NCBI RefSeq assembly: GCF_036516575.1
Contig: NZ_DATBTY010000018.1
Location: forward strand, 1-64,000
Direction: 5' to 3'
DNA from: Cerasibacillus sp036516575
Lineage (GTDB): Bacteria > Bacillota > Bacilli > Bacillales > Amphibacillaceae
DNA: 64,000 nt
The position numbers and the translations under genes were made by a program. Below, in pieces: positions 36,273-44,377 of this stretch. Under the pieces are notes generated by a model that made no database searches, was not told the origin of the DNA, and saw nothing but the letters and a program-made list of their open reading frames with translations. Position 1 is the stretch's first letter, and the number at the start of each line of letters is the position of its first letter.

Positions 36273-36312
36273 ACTTATGTATAATTGTATACAAATATAC
36301 ATAAGTTGTCAA
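36273..36312 (-). promoter_or_regulatory. prp promoter with overlapping GntR operator
   Basis: Read leftwards: TTGACA (36312-36307), exactly 17 bp, TACAAT (36289-36284). A 34-bp palindrome at 36273-36306 with one mismatched pair and the core TTGTATACAA (36285-36294) fills the spacer and -10. Binding of the operon's own GntR protein would block RNA polymerase. Confidence 0.85.
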
Positions 36313-36450
36313 CGTATTTTGTTTAACTCAAAAAGATGATTATATAAACTATAACTGAAAGATGAGGAAAAAATACCAAGTTCAAATGGTTGTCAAAGAC
36401 CCCATTGATAATAAGTTTTGTGATAAAAGGTTGAATACGTATATGAGTCC

Positions 36451-36545
36451 AGGTTGCGCGATTTTTCCCCGGGGTCGCGCGATTTGGACTGGAGTCGCGT
36501 GATTTCACCCTGAGGTCGCGCGATTCTACCCCAGGTTGCGTGATT
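36451..36545. repeat. 21-bp tandem repeat around GTCGCGCGATT
   Basis: GTYGCGYG starts at 36453, 36474, 36494, 36515 and 36536, spacing 21, 20, 21 and 21 bp. Units share GTCGCGCGATT and a pyrimidine-rich CCCC tail. It lies between the prpD promoter and the MATE terminator. Confidence 0.85.
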
Positions 36546-36560
36546 TTTGTATAAGTACAT

Positions 36561-36604
36561 AAAAAAGAGCTGTCTAAAAGTCAAAAATGACTATTAAATA
36601 GCTC
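36561..36604 (-). terminator. Terminator of the MATE gene
   Basis: GAGCT-AGTCA / TGACT-AGCTC stem with TTTTTT following on the minus strand. Confidence 0.8.
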
Positions 36605-36620
36605 CTACTCTTCATTATTA

Positions 36621-37949
36621 TTATGGTGAAAAAATATAAGGACGCACCAAGACAAATAAGCCAATTGCAACAAACGCTTCTGTAACAGGTAAAGCTAACC
36701 AAATACCATAGACGTCAAAATAATATGGCAAAACAAGCAGCATCGCAATTAATATCACAAAACCGCGGCATAATGTAATAATGATTGAAGGTCGCGCTTG
36801 ACCAATCGCTTGGAAATACGTCATATATACGAAGTTAATACCCATAAATAAATATCCGATAAAAAACAATTTAATGCCACTTGTTGCTAGGCGGGTAATT
36901 TCATCAGATGATACACCAAAGATACGGACAAAAAAGTCAGCTCCTAGCCAACCAGCAATGAAAAAAACAAACCCAAGAATAATCGCCGTCAATTCGGCTA
37001 CTTTAATCGTTTCCTTAATCATGTCATGCTTTTTTGCTCCGTAGTAATAGCTGATTAATGGTTGAACAGATGAACCTATCCCAATAAACGCTAAGAACAT
37101 AAACGTATGTAAATAATTAATCACAGAAAAAGCAGCTAGCCCATTCGTCCCAACATAATAAGACATCGCTAAATTATAACCAATAACAAAAACACCGACT
37201 CCAACTTCGGATAGGAAGCTTGGAAACCCTATTGCACTTATTTTCTTTAGCAAACTTTTATCCCATGAAATACGTACAAATCTTAAACCGGACCCTTTTC
37301 TAAAAAACTGCATCATTAATACTATTAGTCCAATTGCAGTTGCGATAACCGTCGCAAGAGCTGCACCTTTTACTTCCATTTTCAAAATAAATATCATCCA
37401 ATAGTTTAAACCGACATTTAACAGTGCCGATACAATGAGCGCCATCATAGCTAATCGGGGGCCACCGTCATTTCGCACAAAAATACTTAATGCCGTTTCC
37501 CACGTTATAATTAACGAAAATAAAAGCAATATTCCCATATAGTCTAAAACATAGCTCAATGTTTCATCATTAGCACCAAAAAAGTAAGCAATCGACTCCA
37601 TATTAAAATAACTTAAACCACTCACAACACATGTTGAAACTGTGACAAACACAGTCGCTAGAGTAAAAATAAATCTCGCTTGATTGTATTTACCTTCCCC
37701 CATCGCAATCGAATAAAGCGTCCCGCCACCAACGCCAATCAACAAAGCAATCGAGATTATAATAGAAAAGACAGGTACTGCTACATTTACACTCGCTAAA
37801 GCTACTGACCCAATTCCATTTCCGACAAATATACCATCTATTACAATATTGACAGACATCAACATCATACCGAATAAAGTTGGTAAAAAATATTGAAAGA
37901 AACTTTTTATGACTGGTTGTGTCGCTAATTTCTCATGTAATGAAGACAA
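36621..37949 (-). CDS. MATE-family efflux transporter
   Basis: This membrane protein of about 442 aa has twelve hydrophobic segments in two MatE halves (about 10-210 and 225-430). Typical are IDGIFVGNGIGSVALASVNVA near the N terminus and GSSVQPLISYYYGAKKHD in the second half. MATE proteins export drugs or metabolites with Na+ or H+. ACGGAGTG is immediately before a GTG (37958), too close, so I prefer TTG at 37949. Substrate is unknown. It is a single gene with its own terminator. Confidence 0.88.
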   Translation of the reverse strand: MSSLHEKLATQPVIKSFFQYFLPTLFGMMLMSVNIVIDGIFVGNGIGSVALASVNVAVPVFSIIISIALLIGVGGGTLYSIAMGEGKYNQARFIFTLATVFVTVSTCVVSGLSYFNMESIAYFFGANDETLSYVLDYMGILLLFSLIITWETALSIFVRNDGGPRLAMMALIVSALLNVGLNYWMIFILKMEVKGAALATVIATAIGLIVLMMQFFRKGSGLRFVRISWDKSLLKKISAIGFPSFLSEVGVGVFVIGYNLAMSYYVGTNGLAAFSVINYLHTFMFLAFIGIGSSVQPLISYYYGAKKHDMIKETIKVAELTAIILGFVFFIAGWLGADFFVRIFGVSSDEITRLATSGIKLFFIGYLFMGINFVYMTYFQAIGQARPSIIITLCRGFVILIAMLLVLPYYFDVYGIWLALPVTEAFVAIGLFVLVRPYIFSP

Positions 37950-38070
37950 CGACTTCACTCCGTTTCACTAAGCTACTCACCACTTAATCAATGGCAGAGG
38001 TGGGAGACTTTTGACTATTATTGTAATAAACTTCTAATCTCATTTTAAAATGGGAGCAAAGAAAAGTCCA

Positions 38071-38103
38071 AAAAGGTCCCCCTATTTAAATTAGGAGGAC
38101 CGA
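38071..38103 (-). terminator. Terminator of the symporter pair
   Basis: GGTCC-CC / GG-GGACC stem around an AT-rich loop, followed by TTTTT on the minus strand, 12 bp after the small-protein stop. Confidence 0.85.
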
Positions 38104-38114
38104 TTATATCACAA

Positions 38115-38219
38115 TTATTCCTCTTCAATTCCATAAAACTTCCACAATAGAAATGTAAACAATGATACAGAGAAAATCATTCCCGATAGCCAGATTGTTA
38201 ACATGGAATTAATCCACAT
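38115..38219 (-). CDS. Symporter small accessory protein (34 aa)
   Basis: This one-helix protein (MWINSMLTIWLSGMIFS at the start, then a hydrophobic run and the end WKFYGIEEE) sits 33 bp after the SSS symporter on the same strand. GGAGGGGAGGGG is a strong ribosome site. Small partners of this kind follow sodium:solute symporters in many Bacillaceae. It probably stabilises or regulates the transporter, by analogy. The terminator follows it, so the two genes form one unit. Confidence 0.75.
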   Translation of the reverse strand: MWINSMLTIWLSGMIFSVSLFTFLLWKFYGIEEE

Positions 38220-38252
38220 AAAAACCCCTCCCCTCCTATTAATGAATTGGTA

Positions 38253-39713
38253 TTATGCCTCGACTGGACGTTTGAAAATATTAGCTAGTACAAACATAGA
38301 AATAATTCCAATTAATGTCGCCCAACCACCTGCGGCCAATGGACTTGATTCAATACCAGTAAAGACAATGATTAAATATGCTGTCATCCCAATAATCATC
38401 GACCCTTCTGCAGCACGTGGTGATGCCTTCTTTTTACCAAAAACAGCATACATAATCGGACCTAATGTTCCTGCTGAAACGCCTGAAATACCGACCCACA
38501 TAAGATCTGCTAAAAACGATGGTGGGTTGAGAACGAGTAAAGCAGCTACAACCCCTACACCTAAGACAGCGATTCGGCTAATTTTCAATGCAATTTTATC
38601 CACATTTTCTTCTTTCACTTTTATAATGTTACGTTTTACAAGCACTTTTTTGAAAATATCATTTGCAAATACCGTAGACATAACAACAAATAAACCGTCT
38701 GTCGTTGATAAAGCCGCTGCTAAAATAACGACAGCGACAAATGCTGCCAAAAATGCAGGAAAACCCCATGCGACATATTCTAATAATGCCAAATCAGCCG
38801 CTTCTAAACCAGGAACAGCTACACGTGCATACAATCCACCAAATAAAACGAATAAACACATAGCCGCTGCAACGATATAAACGATAATCATCTTTCTAAG
38901 ATCACGACGTCTTTTTAAAGATAATACTTTATTAAATAATTGTGGTTGTGCTGAAAAAGAAAACTGGATAATTAATAAGCCGATAACTGCTGAAAAAGCA
39001 TAATAGTTTGAATCCGGATTGAATACTTCTAAAAGTTTTCCATCTTGTTGTGCTAGATTATCAGAGACATTCTTTAGTGTTGATGTAATACTTCCATCAC
39101 CAAAGAAAATGATCCCTGAAACAAATACAATCAGCCCGGTAACAGCCATCATCACCGCTTGTACAGCATCTGTATACACATCTGCATAAGATCCACCGAC
39201 ATACACATATCCAACAACAATAACAGCAATTGCAATCAAACCTGTTAAATAATTGACTCCGAGCATATTTTGAAAGATTTGTGCCCCAGCTGAAAATTGA
39301 GCGGCGATATAAAACAAATTAAATAACATAATTAACCCCGAACCAACACGTAAAAAATCACTATTATAATAGTCTCCTAGCCAATCCGGTAAAGACAAGG
39401 AATTTTGAAAATCATTTTGTTTATGCACCGTTTTTGCAATCGTAATAAATCCAAGTGGTGCAGAAATGAAGATTGCTAGATATAGCCAAAGATTACTAAA
39501 CCCCCAGGCATAAGAATAACCCGGATATCCCATAAATGTTGCTGCGCTAAATAAAGTTGCTGCAAGTGATAACCCCAGTACATAAGGGCCTAGACTTGCC
39601 CCACTGATTGCAAAATCCTCCATTGTTTTCGTTTTTCTAGCGGCATAGATACTTACACCGACCATTATTAACATAAATAGTGTAAATTGAATCCATAACC
39701 ATGTGCTAACCAC
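38253..39713 (-). CDS. Sodium:solute symporter family protein
   Basis: This 486-aa SSS/LeuT-fold transporter has thirteen likely helices. Typical blocks are EDFAISGASLGPYVLGLSLA, SAATFMGYPGYSYAWG, and the late ALSTTDGLFVVMSTVFANDI, where the Na2-site Ser/Thr reside. The GTG start follows AAAGGAGATG. Substrate (monocarboxylate, proline, pantothenate or other) cannot be told apart. Its partner is the small accessory protein immediately downstream. Confidence 0.9.
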   Translation of the reverse strand: MVSTWLWIQFTLFMLIMVGVSIYAARKTKTMEDFAISGASLGPYVLGLSLAATLFSAATFMGYPGYSYAWGFSNLWLYLAIFISAPLGFITIAKTVHKQNDFQNSLSLPDWLGDYYNSDFLRVGSGLIMLFNLFYIAAQFSAGAQIFQNMLGVNYLTGLIAIAVIVVGYVYVGGSYADVYTDAVQAVMMAVTGLIVFVSGIIFFGDGSITSTLKNVSDNLAQQDGKLLEVFNPDSNYYAFSAVIGLLIIQFSFSAQPQLFNKVLSLKRRRDLRKMIIVYIVAAAMCLFVLFGGLYARVAVPGLEAADLALLEYVAWGFPAFLAAFVAVVILAAALSTTDGLFVVMSTVFANDIFKKVLVKRNIIKVKEENVDKIALKISRIAVLGVGVVAALLVLNPPSFLADLMWVGISGVSAGTLGPIMYAVFGKKKASPRAAEGSMIIGMTAYLIIVFTGIESSPLAAGGWATLIGIISMFVLANIFKRPVEA

Positions 39714-40103
39714 GATATCATCTCCTTTTTTTACTTGTATTAGCTCCCATTTACATTTAATTATCTTTTATATTTGCGCATAAAAAAAACGCTCCACATC
39801 TAACAAAATGAGAAACGTTTGTATACTCGATATTCAAATGAAAGCACCATCTTGTAAATGGACATTTTTTATAATACTATATGTTGATTTTTATTGCAAC
39901 TAGATTTATTATTTTTTACAAATAATTATCATATCGTTCATAATTGAATTCGATAACAGGCACCTTAGTATTTTGAGAGTACATCGCATTGGGAATACAA
40001 CGCGACCTAAAGTAGTTAGGAAATTCTAAAGCACACCGCCTTGAGACTCTAATGCTGTCTAATGACAAAAGCATGTTCAAAAGGCTATATAAAAAAGAAA
40101 AAG
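39714..40103. other. Intergenic DNA between the symporter and mgtE leader
   Basis: No gene is supported here. An AAACG...CGTTT element near 39787-39822 lies before the symporter gene. A plus-strand stop-to-stop frame around 39920-40030 looks weakly protein-like but has no start codon. The stretch mainly separates divergent promoters. Confidence 0.5.
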
Positions 40104-40132
40104 TTGACAAATGGAAAAATATAGGATACGAT
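40104..40132 (+). promoter_or_regulatory. Promoter of the M-box mgtE transcript
   Basis: TTGACA (40104-40109), 17-bp spacer, TACGAT (40127-40132). Transcription would start about 20 bp before the riboswitch. Confidence 0.75.
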
Positions 40133-40157
40133 ACTTCACAGTTTGAAAATTTAATAG

Positions 40158-40322
40158 ACACCTTCGTTAGGTGAGACTCCTATATAGAGATACGCTACTG
40201 CCCAAAAAGGTCGAGAGACTCCAATGGGTCAACAAGAATCATCGAGATAAGGTGATTTTTAATGTAGCTGGAATGATTCCTATGCTATATAGTGTTAAAA
40301 CTAAACGAATGGAGGAAATCGA
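40158..40322 (+). ncRNA. M-box (ykoK leader) magnesium riboswitch
   Basis: The order of conserved blocks is that of the M-box: TTCGTTAGGTGAGACTCC, AGATACGCTACTGCCC, GTCGAGAGAC, CCAATGGGTCAACA, AATCATCGAGATAAGGTGAT and AATGTAGCTGG. The 5' CTTCGTT can pair with AACGAATGGAG near the 3' end (P1). A terminator follows at 40368. High Mg2+ should favour termination and shut off mgtE. Confidence 0.95.
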
Positions 40323-40367
40323 GTGGCTATTTATGATAAATAACCATTTCGTTTATTTGTGTATGGT

Positions 40368-40397
40368 AAACACCTTCATTCGTTGAAGGTGTTTTTT
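40368..40397 (+). terminator. M-box expression-platform terminator
   Basis: AAACACCTTC / GAAGGTGTTTTTT stem with six T. The upper strand resembles the aptamer's own CACCTTCGTT, so P1 strands and terminator strands can compete. Confidence 0.85.
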
Positions 40398-40415
40398 AAT
40401 TTTTGGAGGGAGGTG

Positions 40416-40478
40416 ATGGAATGGATGGTCATAGGTACGCGGATGCAGATGATGATTGGCGAATACGAAAAAACATAA
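40416..40478 (+). CDS. Possible leader peptide of mgtE (20 aa)
   Basis: A frame of 20 codons (MEWMVIGTRMQMMIGEYEKT) starts behind GGAGGG and ends ten bases before two overlapping hairpins. A second frame in another phase, 40421-40564 (47 aa), shares the strong GGAGGGAGG site and runs through both hairpins and past the mgtE start. Either could couple ribosome movement to mgtE translation. No homologue is recognised; Met-rich content is the only odd trait. Confidence 0.3.
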   Translation: MEWMVIGTRMQMMIGEYEKT

Positions 40479-40487
40479 TATTGTTGT

Positions 40488-40530
40488 CCACTTCCATCAC
40501 CGAAGTGGTCAAACAGAAAAAGGAGACCAC
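40488..40530 (+). promoter_or_regulatory. Mutually exclusive hairpins over the mgtE ribosome site
   Basis: CCACTTC (40488-40494) pairs with GAAGTGG (40502-40508). GTGGTC (40505-40510) pairs with GACCAC (40525-40530), with the AGGAG ribosome site (40521-40525) at the base of its loop. The two share GTGG, so only one can form. Confidence 0.5.
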
Positions 40531-40535
40531 TAGAA

Positions 40536-41516
40536 ATGAGAACAGATGTATTTATAAAAGATAGTGTCGGACACTTAATGACACAAGCATTTATTACATT
40601 ACATGAATCTTTTACTGTAGACCAAGCGATTACACATGTTAGGAAGTATGTACGTGATAAGGAAAATATTCATTATCTCTATATCACAATGCATGACAAC
40701 ACATTAACAGGTGTTTTGTCGCTTCGTGAATTGCTAGCTGCTCATGGCGGGGCTGAATTACGCGACATTATGAAAACCGAACTTTATACTTTGCCTGCTC
40801 ATTTAGATCAAGAAATAGCAGCTGAACATTTCCAAGATACCGATTTAGTATCTATGCCAGTAATTAATCAAAAGGAGCAACTGCTCGGCGTTGTCCATGT
40901 TGAAGATATGCTCGATGTCATAGAAGAAGAAGTAACTGAGGATTTTCAAAAAATGGCACCGGTATCTGCCTTAGAAGAAGGAATAAAAGATGCGAGTGTT
41001 TTTACACTCTACCGTAAACGAATCGGTTGGCTCGTTATTCTCGTCTTTATGAATGTTTTCTCTGGGGCTGGGATAGCACATTTTGAAGATGTCATCGAGT
41101 CAAATATTGCACTTGTCTTCTTCTTACCTTTACTAGTTGATAGTGGCGGTAATGCTGGATCACAGTCCGCTACATTAATGATTCGTGCTATGGCGACTGG
41201 AGATGTTACTGTTCGCGACTGGGTAAAAATGTTTACGAAAGAAATTTCCGTTGCTATTGCTTTAGGAGGAACAATGGCTTTAGCTGTTGCTACTGTTGGC
41301 TTATTTAGAGGCGGACCAGAGATTGCTCTTGTCGTTGCATTGACAATGGTTCTTATCGTTATCGTTGGGAGTTTAATCGGGATGAGCTTACCGTTTATTT
41401 TTAAAAAGTTTAACCTTGATCCCGCAACAGCCAGTGCACCACTTATTACATCTATCGCTGACATTGTAGGTGTACTCATTTACTTCTCAATCGCTGCTTG
41501 GTTATTAACGCTATAA
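40536..41516 (+). CDS. mgtE: Magnesium transporter MgtE, short form without N domain
   Basis: This 326-aa protein has a CBS pair (about 10-125) followed by the MgtE membrane domain (about 150-326) with the pore motif LLVDSGGNAGSQSATLMIRAMATGDV. Typical MgtE is about 450 aa with an additional N-terminal superhelical domain; here that is missing, the protein begins directly at the CBS pair. The CBS pair senses cytosolic Mg2+ in studied homologues. The M-box upstream confirms Mg2+ control. An orphan CBS gene follows 54 bp downstream. Confidence 0.93.
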   Translation: MRTDVFIKDSVGHLMTQAFITLHESFTVDQAITHVRKYVRDKENIHYLYITMHDNTLTGVLSLRELLAAHGGAELRDIMKTELYTLPAHLDQEIAAEHFQDTDLVSMPVINQKEQLLGVVHVEDMLDVIEEEVTEDFQKMAPVSALEEGIKDASVFTLYRKRIGWLVILVFMNVFSGAGIAHFEDVIESNIALVFFLPLLVDSGGNAGSQSATLMIRAMATGDVTVRDWVKMFTKEISVAIALGGTMALAVATVGLFRGGPEIALVVALTMVLIVIVGSLIGMSLPFIFKKFNLDPATASAPLITSIADIVGVLIYFSIAAWLLTL

Positions 41517-41529
41517 TTTTTCAAAAAAC

Positions 41530-41556
41530 TGCCCCCGCTCTAACTTGCAGGGGGCA
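41530..41556 (+). promoter_or_regulatory. GC-rich hairpin between mgtE and the CBS gene
   Basis: TGCCCCC and GGGGGCA pair around 13 nt. No T-run follows; instead AAAGGAGGG, the ribosome site of the CBS gene, starts directly after the stem. It may protect or attenuate the downstream message. Confidence 0.55.
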
Positions 41557-41570
41557 AAGGAGGGATTGTA

Positions 41571-41924
41571 ATGGCATACATTCGAATGGAAAAACAACCA
41601 TTAATCGCCTTTTTTGAAAATATAACTGTTAACGATGCGATGTTACTCATACATGAATATGCTAAATTAGACTATCCACTATATCCATTGTTTTTAACTG
41701 ATCGACAAGGTCGTTTAGCTGGCATGATTACTTTAAACAGTATTTTAGCAGCTGCTGATGTGATGCGTTTATATGAATTAAAGGAAGAGGAATGTATTGC
41801 AGTCTATGCCCATACGAAAGAAGCGGATGCCGAGAAATTATTTCAAGCGGCTTCTGTTAATTTCCTTCCAGTGGTTACGGAAGAACGCCATTTAATCGGA
41901 GTCATTCATCAAGGGTCGTGTTAA
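41571..41924 (+). CDS. Orphan CBS-pair protein next to mgtE
   Basis: This 117-aa protein is a lone CBS pair: IRMEKQPLIAFFENITVNDAM and LFLTDRQGRLAGMITLNSIL form CBS1, and SVNFLPVVTEERHLIGVIHQ closes CBS2. It resembles the CBS pair of the preceding MgtE in order and length. AAAGGAGGG precedes the ATG. It could bind the transporter as a detached regulatory module, or sense a nucleotide; both are inference. It is probably cotranscribed with mgtE under M-box control. Confidence 0.7.
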   Translation: MAYIRMEKQPLIAFFENITVNDAMLLIHEYAKLDYPLYPLFLTDRQGRLAGMITLNSILAAADVMRLYELKEEECIAVYAHTKEADAEKLFQAASVNFLPVVTEERHLIGVIHQGSC

Positions 41925-42084
41925 ATACGAAAACCATATGTCAAACAAGGAAATCGTTCATTCCTTCATCTACAAATGACAAACTTTGTAGGCATCTCCT
42001 AGATAAATTTTTATCATCATATGGAATGTTTTGTTATAATGGGACATGTACGTTTTACACCTTAACAAGAGATGGAGGATTAGC

Positions 42085-43194
42085 ATGATGCAAATGAATT
42101 TCCAAGGACGACTCGATACGTTAAACAATTATTTACAAGAAGAAGAAATAGATCTCGCACTTATCACAACCCCATCGAATGTATTTTATTATACGGGCTT
42201 TCAGTGTGAACCACATGAACGATTTTTGGCATTAGTCATTGACCGCCGCCAAAATAAGACATGTCTTTTTGTTCCTGCTCTTGATAAAGATATGGCAATG
42301 GAACAATCTTATATCCAAGACATTATTGGTATTTCTGATGAACAAAGTCCTTTCGATGTATTAAAAGAAAATTTAACAACTGATGTTACTTCAATAGGCA
42401 TTGAAATGAAAACGATGAATGTCTTCCAATATGAACATTTACAAGACATTTTCTCTAAAGCTTCATTTACTGATGTTGGACCGCAAGTCAATAGCCAACG
42501 CTTAATCAAATCACGTGCAGAAATTGATCTGATGGTAGAAGCTGTTGACATTATTGAAAAAGTAATGGCTGAAGGAATTAAACACTTAAAACTCGGAATG
42601 ACGGAAGCTGAATTTGTAGCTGAACTCGAATATTTAATGCGTAAATTCGGTGCCGATGGGCCATCATTCTCCACCATTGCACTCTTTGGTGAAAAATCAG
42701 CCTTACCACATGGGTCACCTGGTGACCGTAAACTTCAGAATGGTGACTTTGTCTTAATCGATATGGGTGTCGTCAAAAATGGCTACTGCTCAGATACGAC
42801 ACGTACATTTATTTTTGGTGAAGCAAGCGAAAAACAGAAAGAAATTTACAATATCGTTCTTGAAGCAACAAATAAAGGAATTGAAGCGGTTAAAGCAGGC
42901 ATTCCACTAAAAACATTTGATATTGCCTCACGTGATGTCATTAAATCATATGGTTACGATGAATATTTCAATAACCGGGTCGGTCATGGACTAGGGATCG
43001 ATGTCCATGAAGAACCTTCCATTCATGAAAAAAATGAAGACATCGCACGTGAAGGATATGTTTTCACCATTGAACCAGGAATTTACATCCCAGGGTTTGG
43101 TGGCGTAAGAATTGAAGATGAAGTATATATTAATGAAAAAGGCGAAGTCGAGGTTCTGACATCTTTCCCTAAGGAATTACAAATTCTTAAATAA
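42085..43194 (+). CDS. Xaa-Pro peptidase family protein (M24)
   Basis: This 369-aa metallopeptidase has a creatinase-like N-terminal domain (about 1-130) and a pita-bread M24 domain. Metal ligands are visible as the Asp residues in LIDMGVVKNGYCSDTTRTF, His in VGHGLGIDVHEEP, and Glu in FTIEPGIYIP and RIEDE. It cleaves Xaa-Pro di- or tripeptides. The start at 42085 follows GGAGG; the frame is open to 42046. A TATAAT at 42035-42040 is the likely -10. Monocistronic. Confidence 0.92.
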   Translation: MMQMNFQGRLDTLNNYLQEEEIDLALITTPSNVFYYTGFQCEPHERFLALVIDRRQNKTCLFVPALDKDMAMEQSYIQDIIGISDEQSPFDVLKENLTTDVTSIGIEMKTMNVFQYEHLQDIFSKASFTDVGPQVNSQRLIKSRAEIDLMVEAVDIIEKVMAEGIKHLKLGMTEAEFVAELEYLMRKFGADGPSFSTIALFGEKSALPHGSPGDRKLQNGDFVLIDMGVVKNGYCSDTTRTFIFGEASEKQKEIYNIVLEATNKGIEAVKAGIPLKTFDIASRDVIKSYGYDEYFNNRVGHGLGIDVHEEPSIHEKNEDIAREGYVFTIEPGIYIPGFGGVRIEDEVYINEKGEVEVLTSFPKELQILK

Positions 43195-43216
43195 ACTTGG
43201 TGCTTTTAATAAAATA

Positions 43217-43260
43217 GGGCATCCCTAAGTTGTTTTACTAACTTTGGGATGCCTTTTTTA
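43217..43260 (+). terminator. Terminator of the M24 peptidase gene
   Basis: GGGCATCCC-AAGTT / AACTT-GGGATGCC stem followed by six T. Confidence 0.9.
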
Positions 43261-43379
43261 TGGAATCCTATATTTAGTTTGAGCTCATGAAAACTTTTCA
43301 TTTTTAAACGATTAAATGTGATCTATTCGATGATTCACGCAACAGATTGGCGCCTATTGAGAATTAAAGCCCTCGCTTT

Positions 43380-44360
43380 TTATACTGTCACTGTAATCCC
43401 GAACTGCTTTTCTTTCGCTTCACGGTACACACCTTGTGCCAATGCCATGTCGAAATACGCCGCTCCAACCGATTTAAAAAACGTAATCTCGTCATCACCT
43501 TCTCGGTGGCATGCCTTACCTAACAGTTCTCTCAGTTCACTATAAATCGCAGCAAATGACCAATGACCGTTATTAGCTGCATGAATAAACTCTCCAGCTT
43601 CTTCCTTAACGCCTTTGATATCATCGACAACAATTTTATCCGATTTTAAGATTGTTTCTTCGTCTACTTCACGCATCGATGGTAAATACGATCCGACACC
43701 ATTAATATGCGTGCCTTTTTTCAGTAATTTTCCATCAAACACAGGAGTTAGTGAGCGTGTCGCACAATTAATAATATCAGCAGCAAGCACAACCTCATCA
43801 ACGTTATCCACAACCGTTATATTTTGAGTGACACCGAAGCGAAGGAGTTTCTCTTTGAAGCGGTCTGCCTTTTCACGTGTACGATTAAACATAATGATTT
43901 TCTCGATATCACGAACTTCAAGCACTCCTAAGACTTGTTCAAACGCCATACCACCTGTCCCGATAACACCTAAGACACTCGAATCTTTGCGGGATAATTT
44001 CTTCGTAGCAATCCCACTTAACGCCCCAGTGCGCAACCTCGTTAAATAAGATGCATTCATTAGACAAACATGCTCGCCATTCCGTGTATCTGTTAATAAC
44101 AGCACACCTTGTGTCGTCGATTTCCCAACCTTCGTATTCTCTGGAAAAATAGAAACTGTTTTAATCCCTGCCATACGCTCTTGTTGATCCGAACTTGGCA
44201 TGTATAGAATCGATGCATATTGCTCTGGATATTCGATCACTGTTCGGTGTGGGTTATCAATTTTTCCTTCATTCATTGAAGTTAAACCCGCTTCCAAATC
44301 TCGAATCGCTTCGGTCATACTATAATGCTTCATAATTTCGTGTTCTGATAAGATAATCAT
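43380..44360 (-). CDS. Ornithine cyclodeaminase / mu-crystallin family protein
   Basis: This 326-aa NAD(P)-binding protein has the OCD fold: KTVSIFPEN, LTRLRTGALSGIATKKL, the Rossmann motif VLGVIGTGGMAFEQVLGV (about 128-145) and GSYLPSMREVD. Family members cyclise ornithine, reduce imines or oxidise alanine, and SbnB-type members make diaminopropionate. AGAGAGGG precedes the ATG. It is 17 bp downstream of an MFS transporter gene on the same strand, so transporter and enzyme likely handle the same amino-acid-like substrate. Confidence 0.85.
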   Translation of the reverse strand: MIILSEHEIMKHYSMTEAIRDLEAGLTSMNEGKIDNPHRTVIEYPEQYASILYMPSSDQQERMAGIKTVSIFPENTKVGKSTTQGVLLLTDTRNGEHVCLMNASYLTRLRTGALSGIATKKLSRKDSSVLGVIGTGGMAFEQVLGVLEVRDIEKIIMFNRTREKADRFKEKLLRFGVTQNITVVDNVDEVVLAADIINCATRSLTPVFDGKLLKKGTHINGVGSYLPSMREVDEETILKSDKIVVDDIKGVKEEAGEFIHAANNGHWSFAAIYSELRELLGKACHREGDDEITFFKSVGAAYFDMALAQGVYREAKEKQFGITVTV

Positions 44361-44377
44361 GCAAAAACCCTCTCTGT

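Noticed and set aside
38203..38880. Plus-strand frame of 225 codons antisense to the sodium:solute symporter.
   Set aside because: It is the mirror of a hydrophobic gene, rich in Thr, Asn, Ala and Lys from reversed codons, without a ribosome site.
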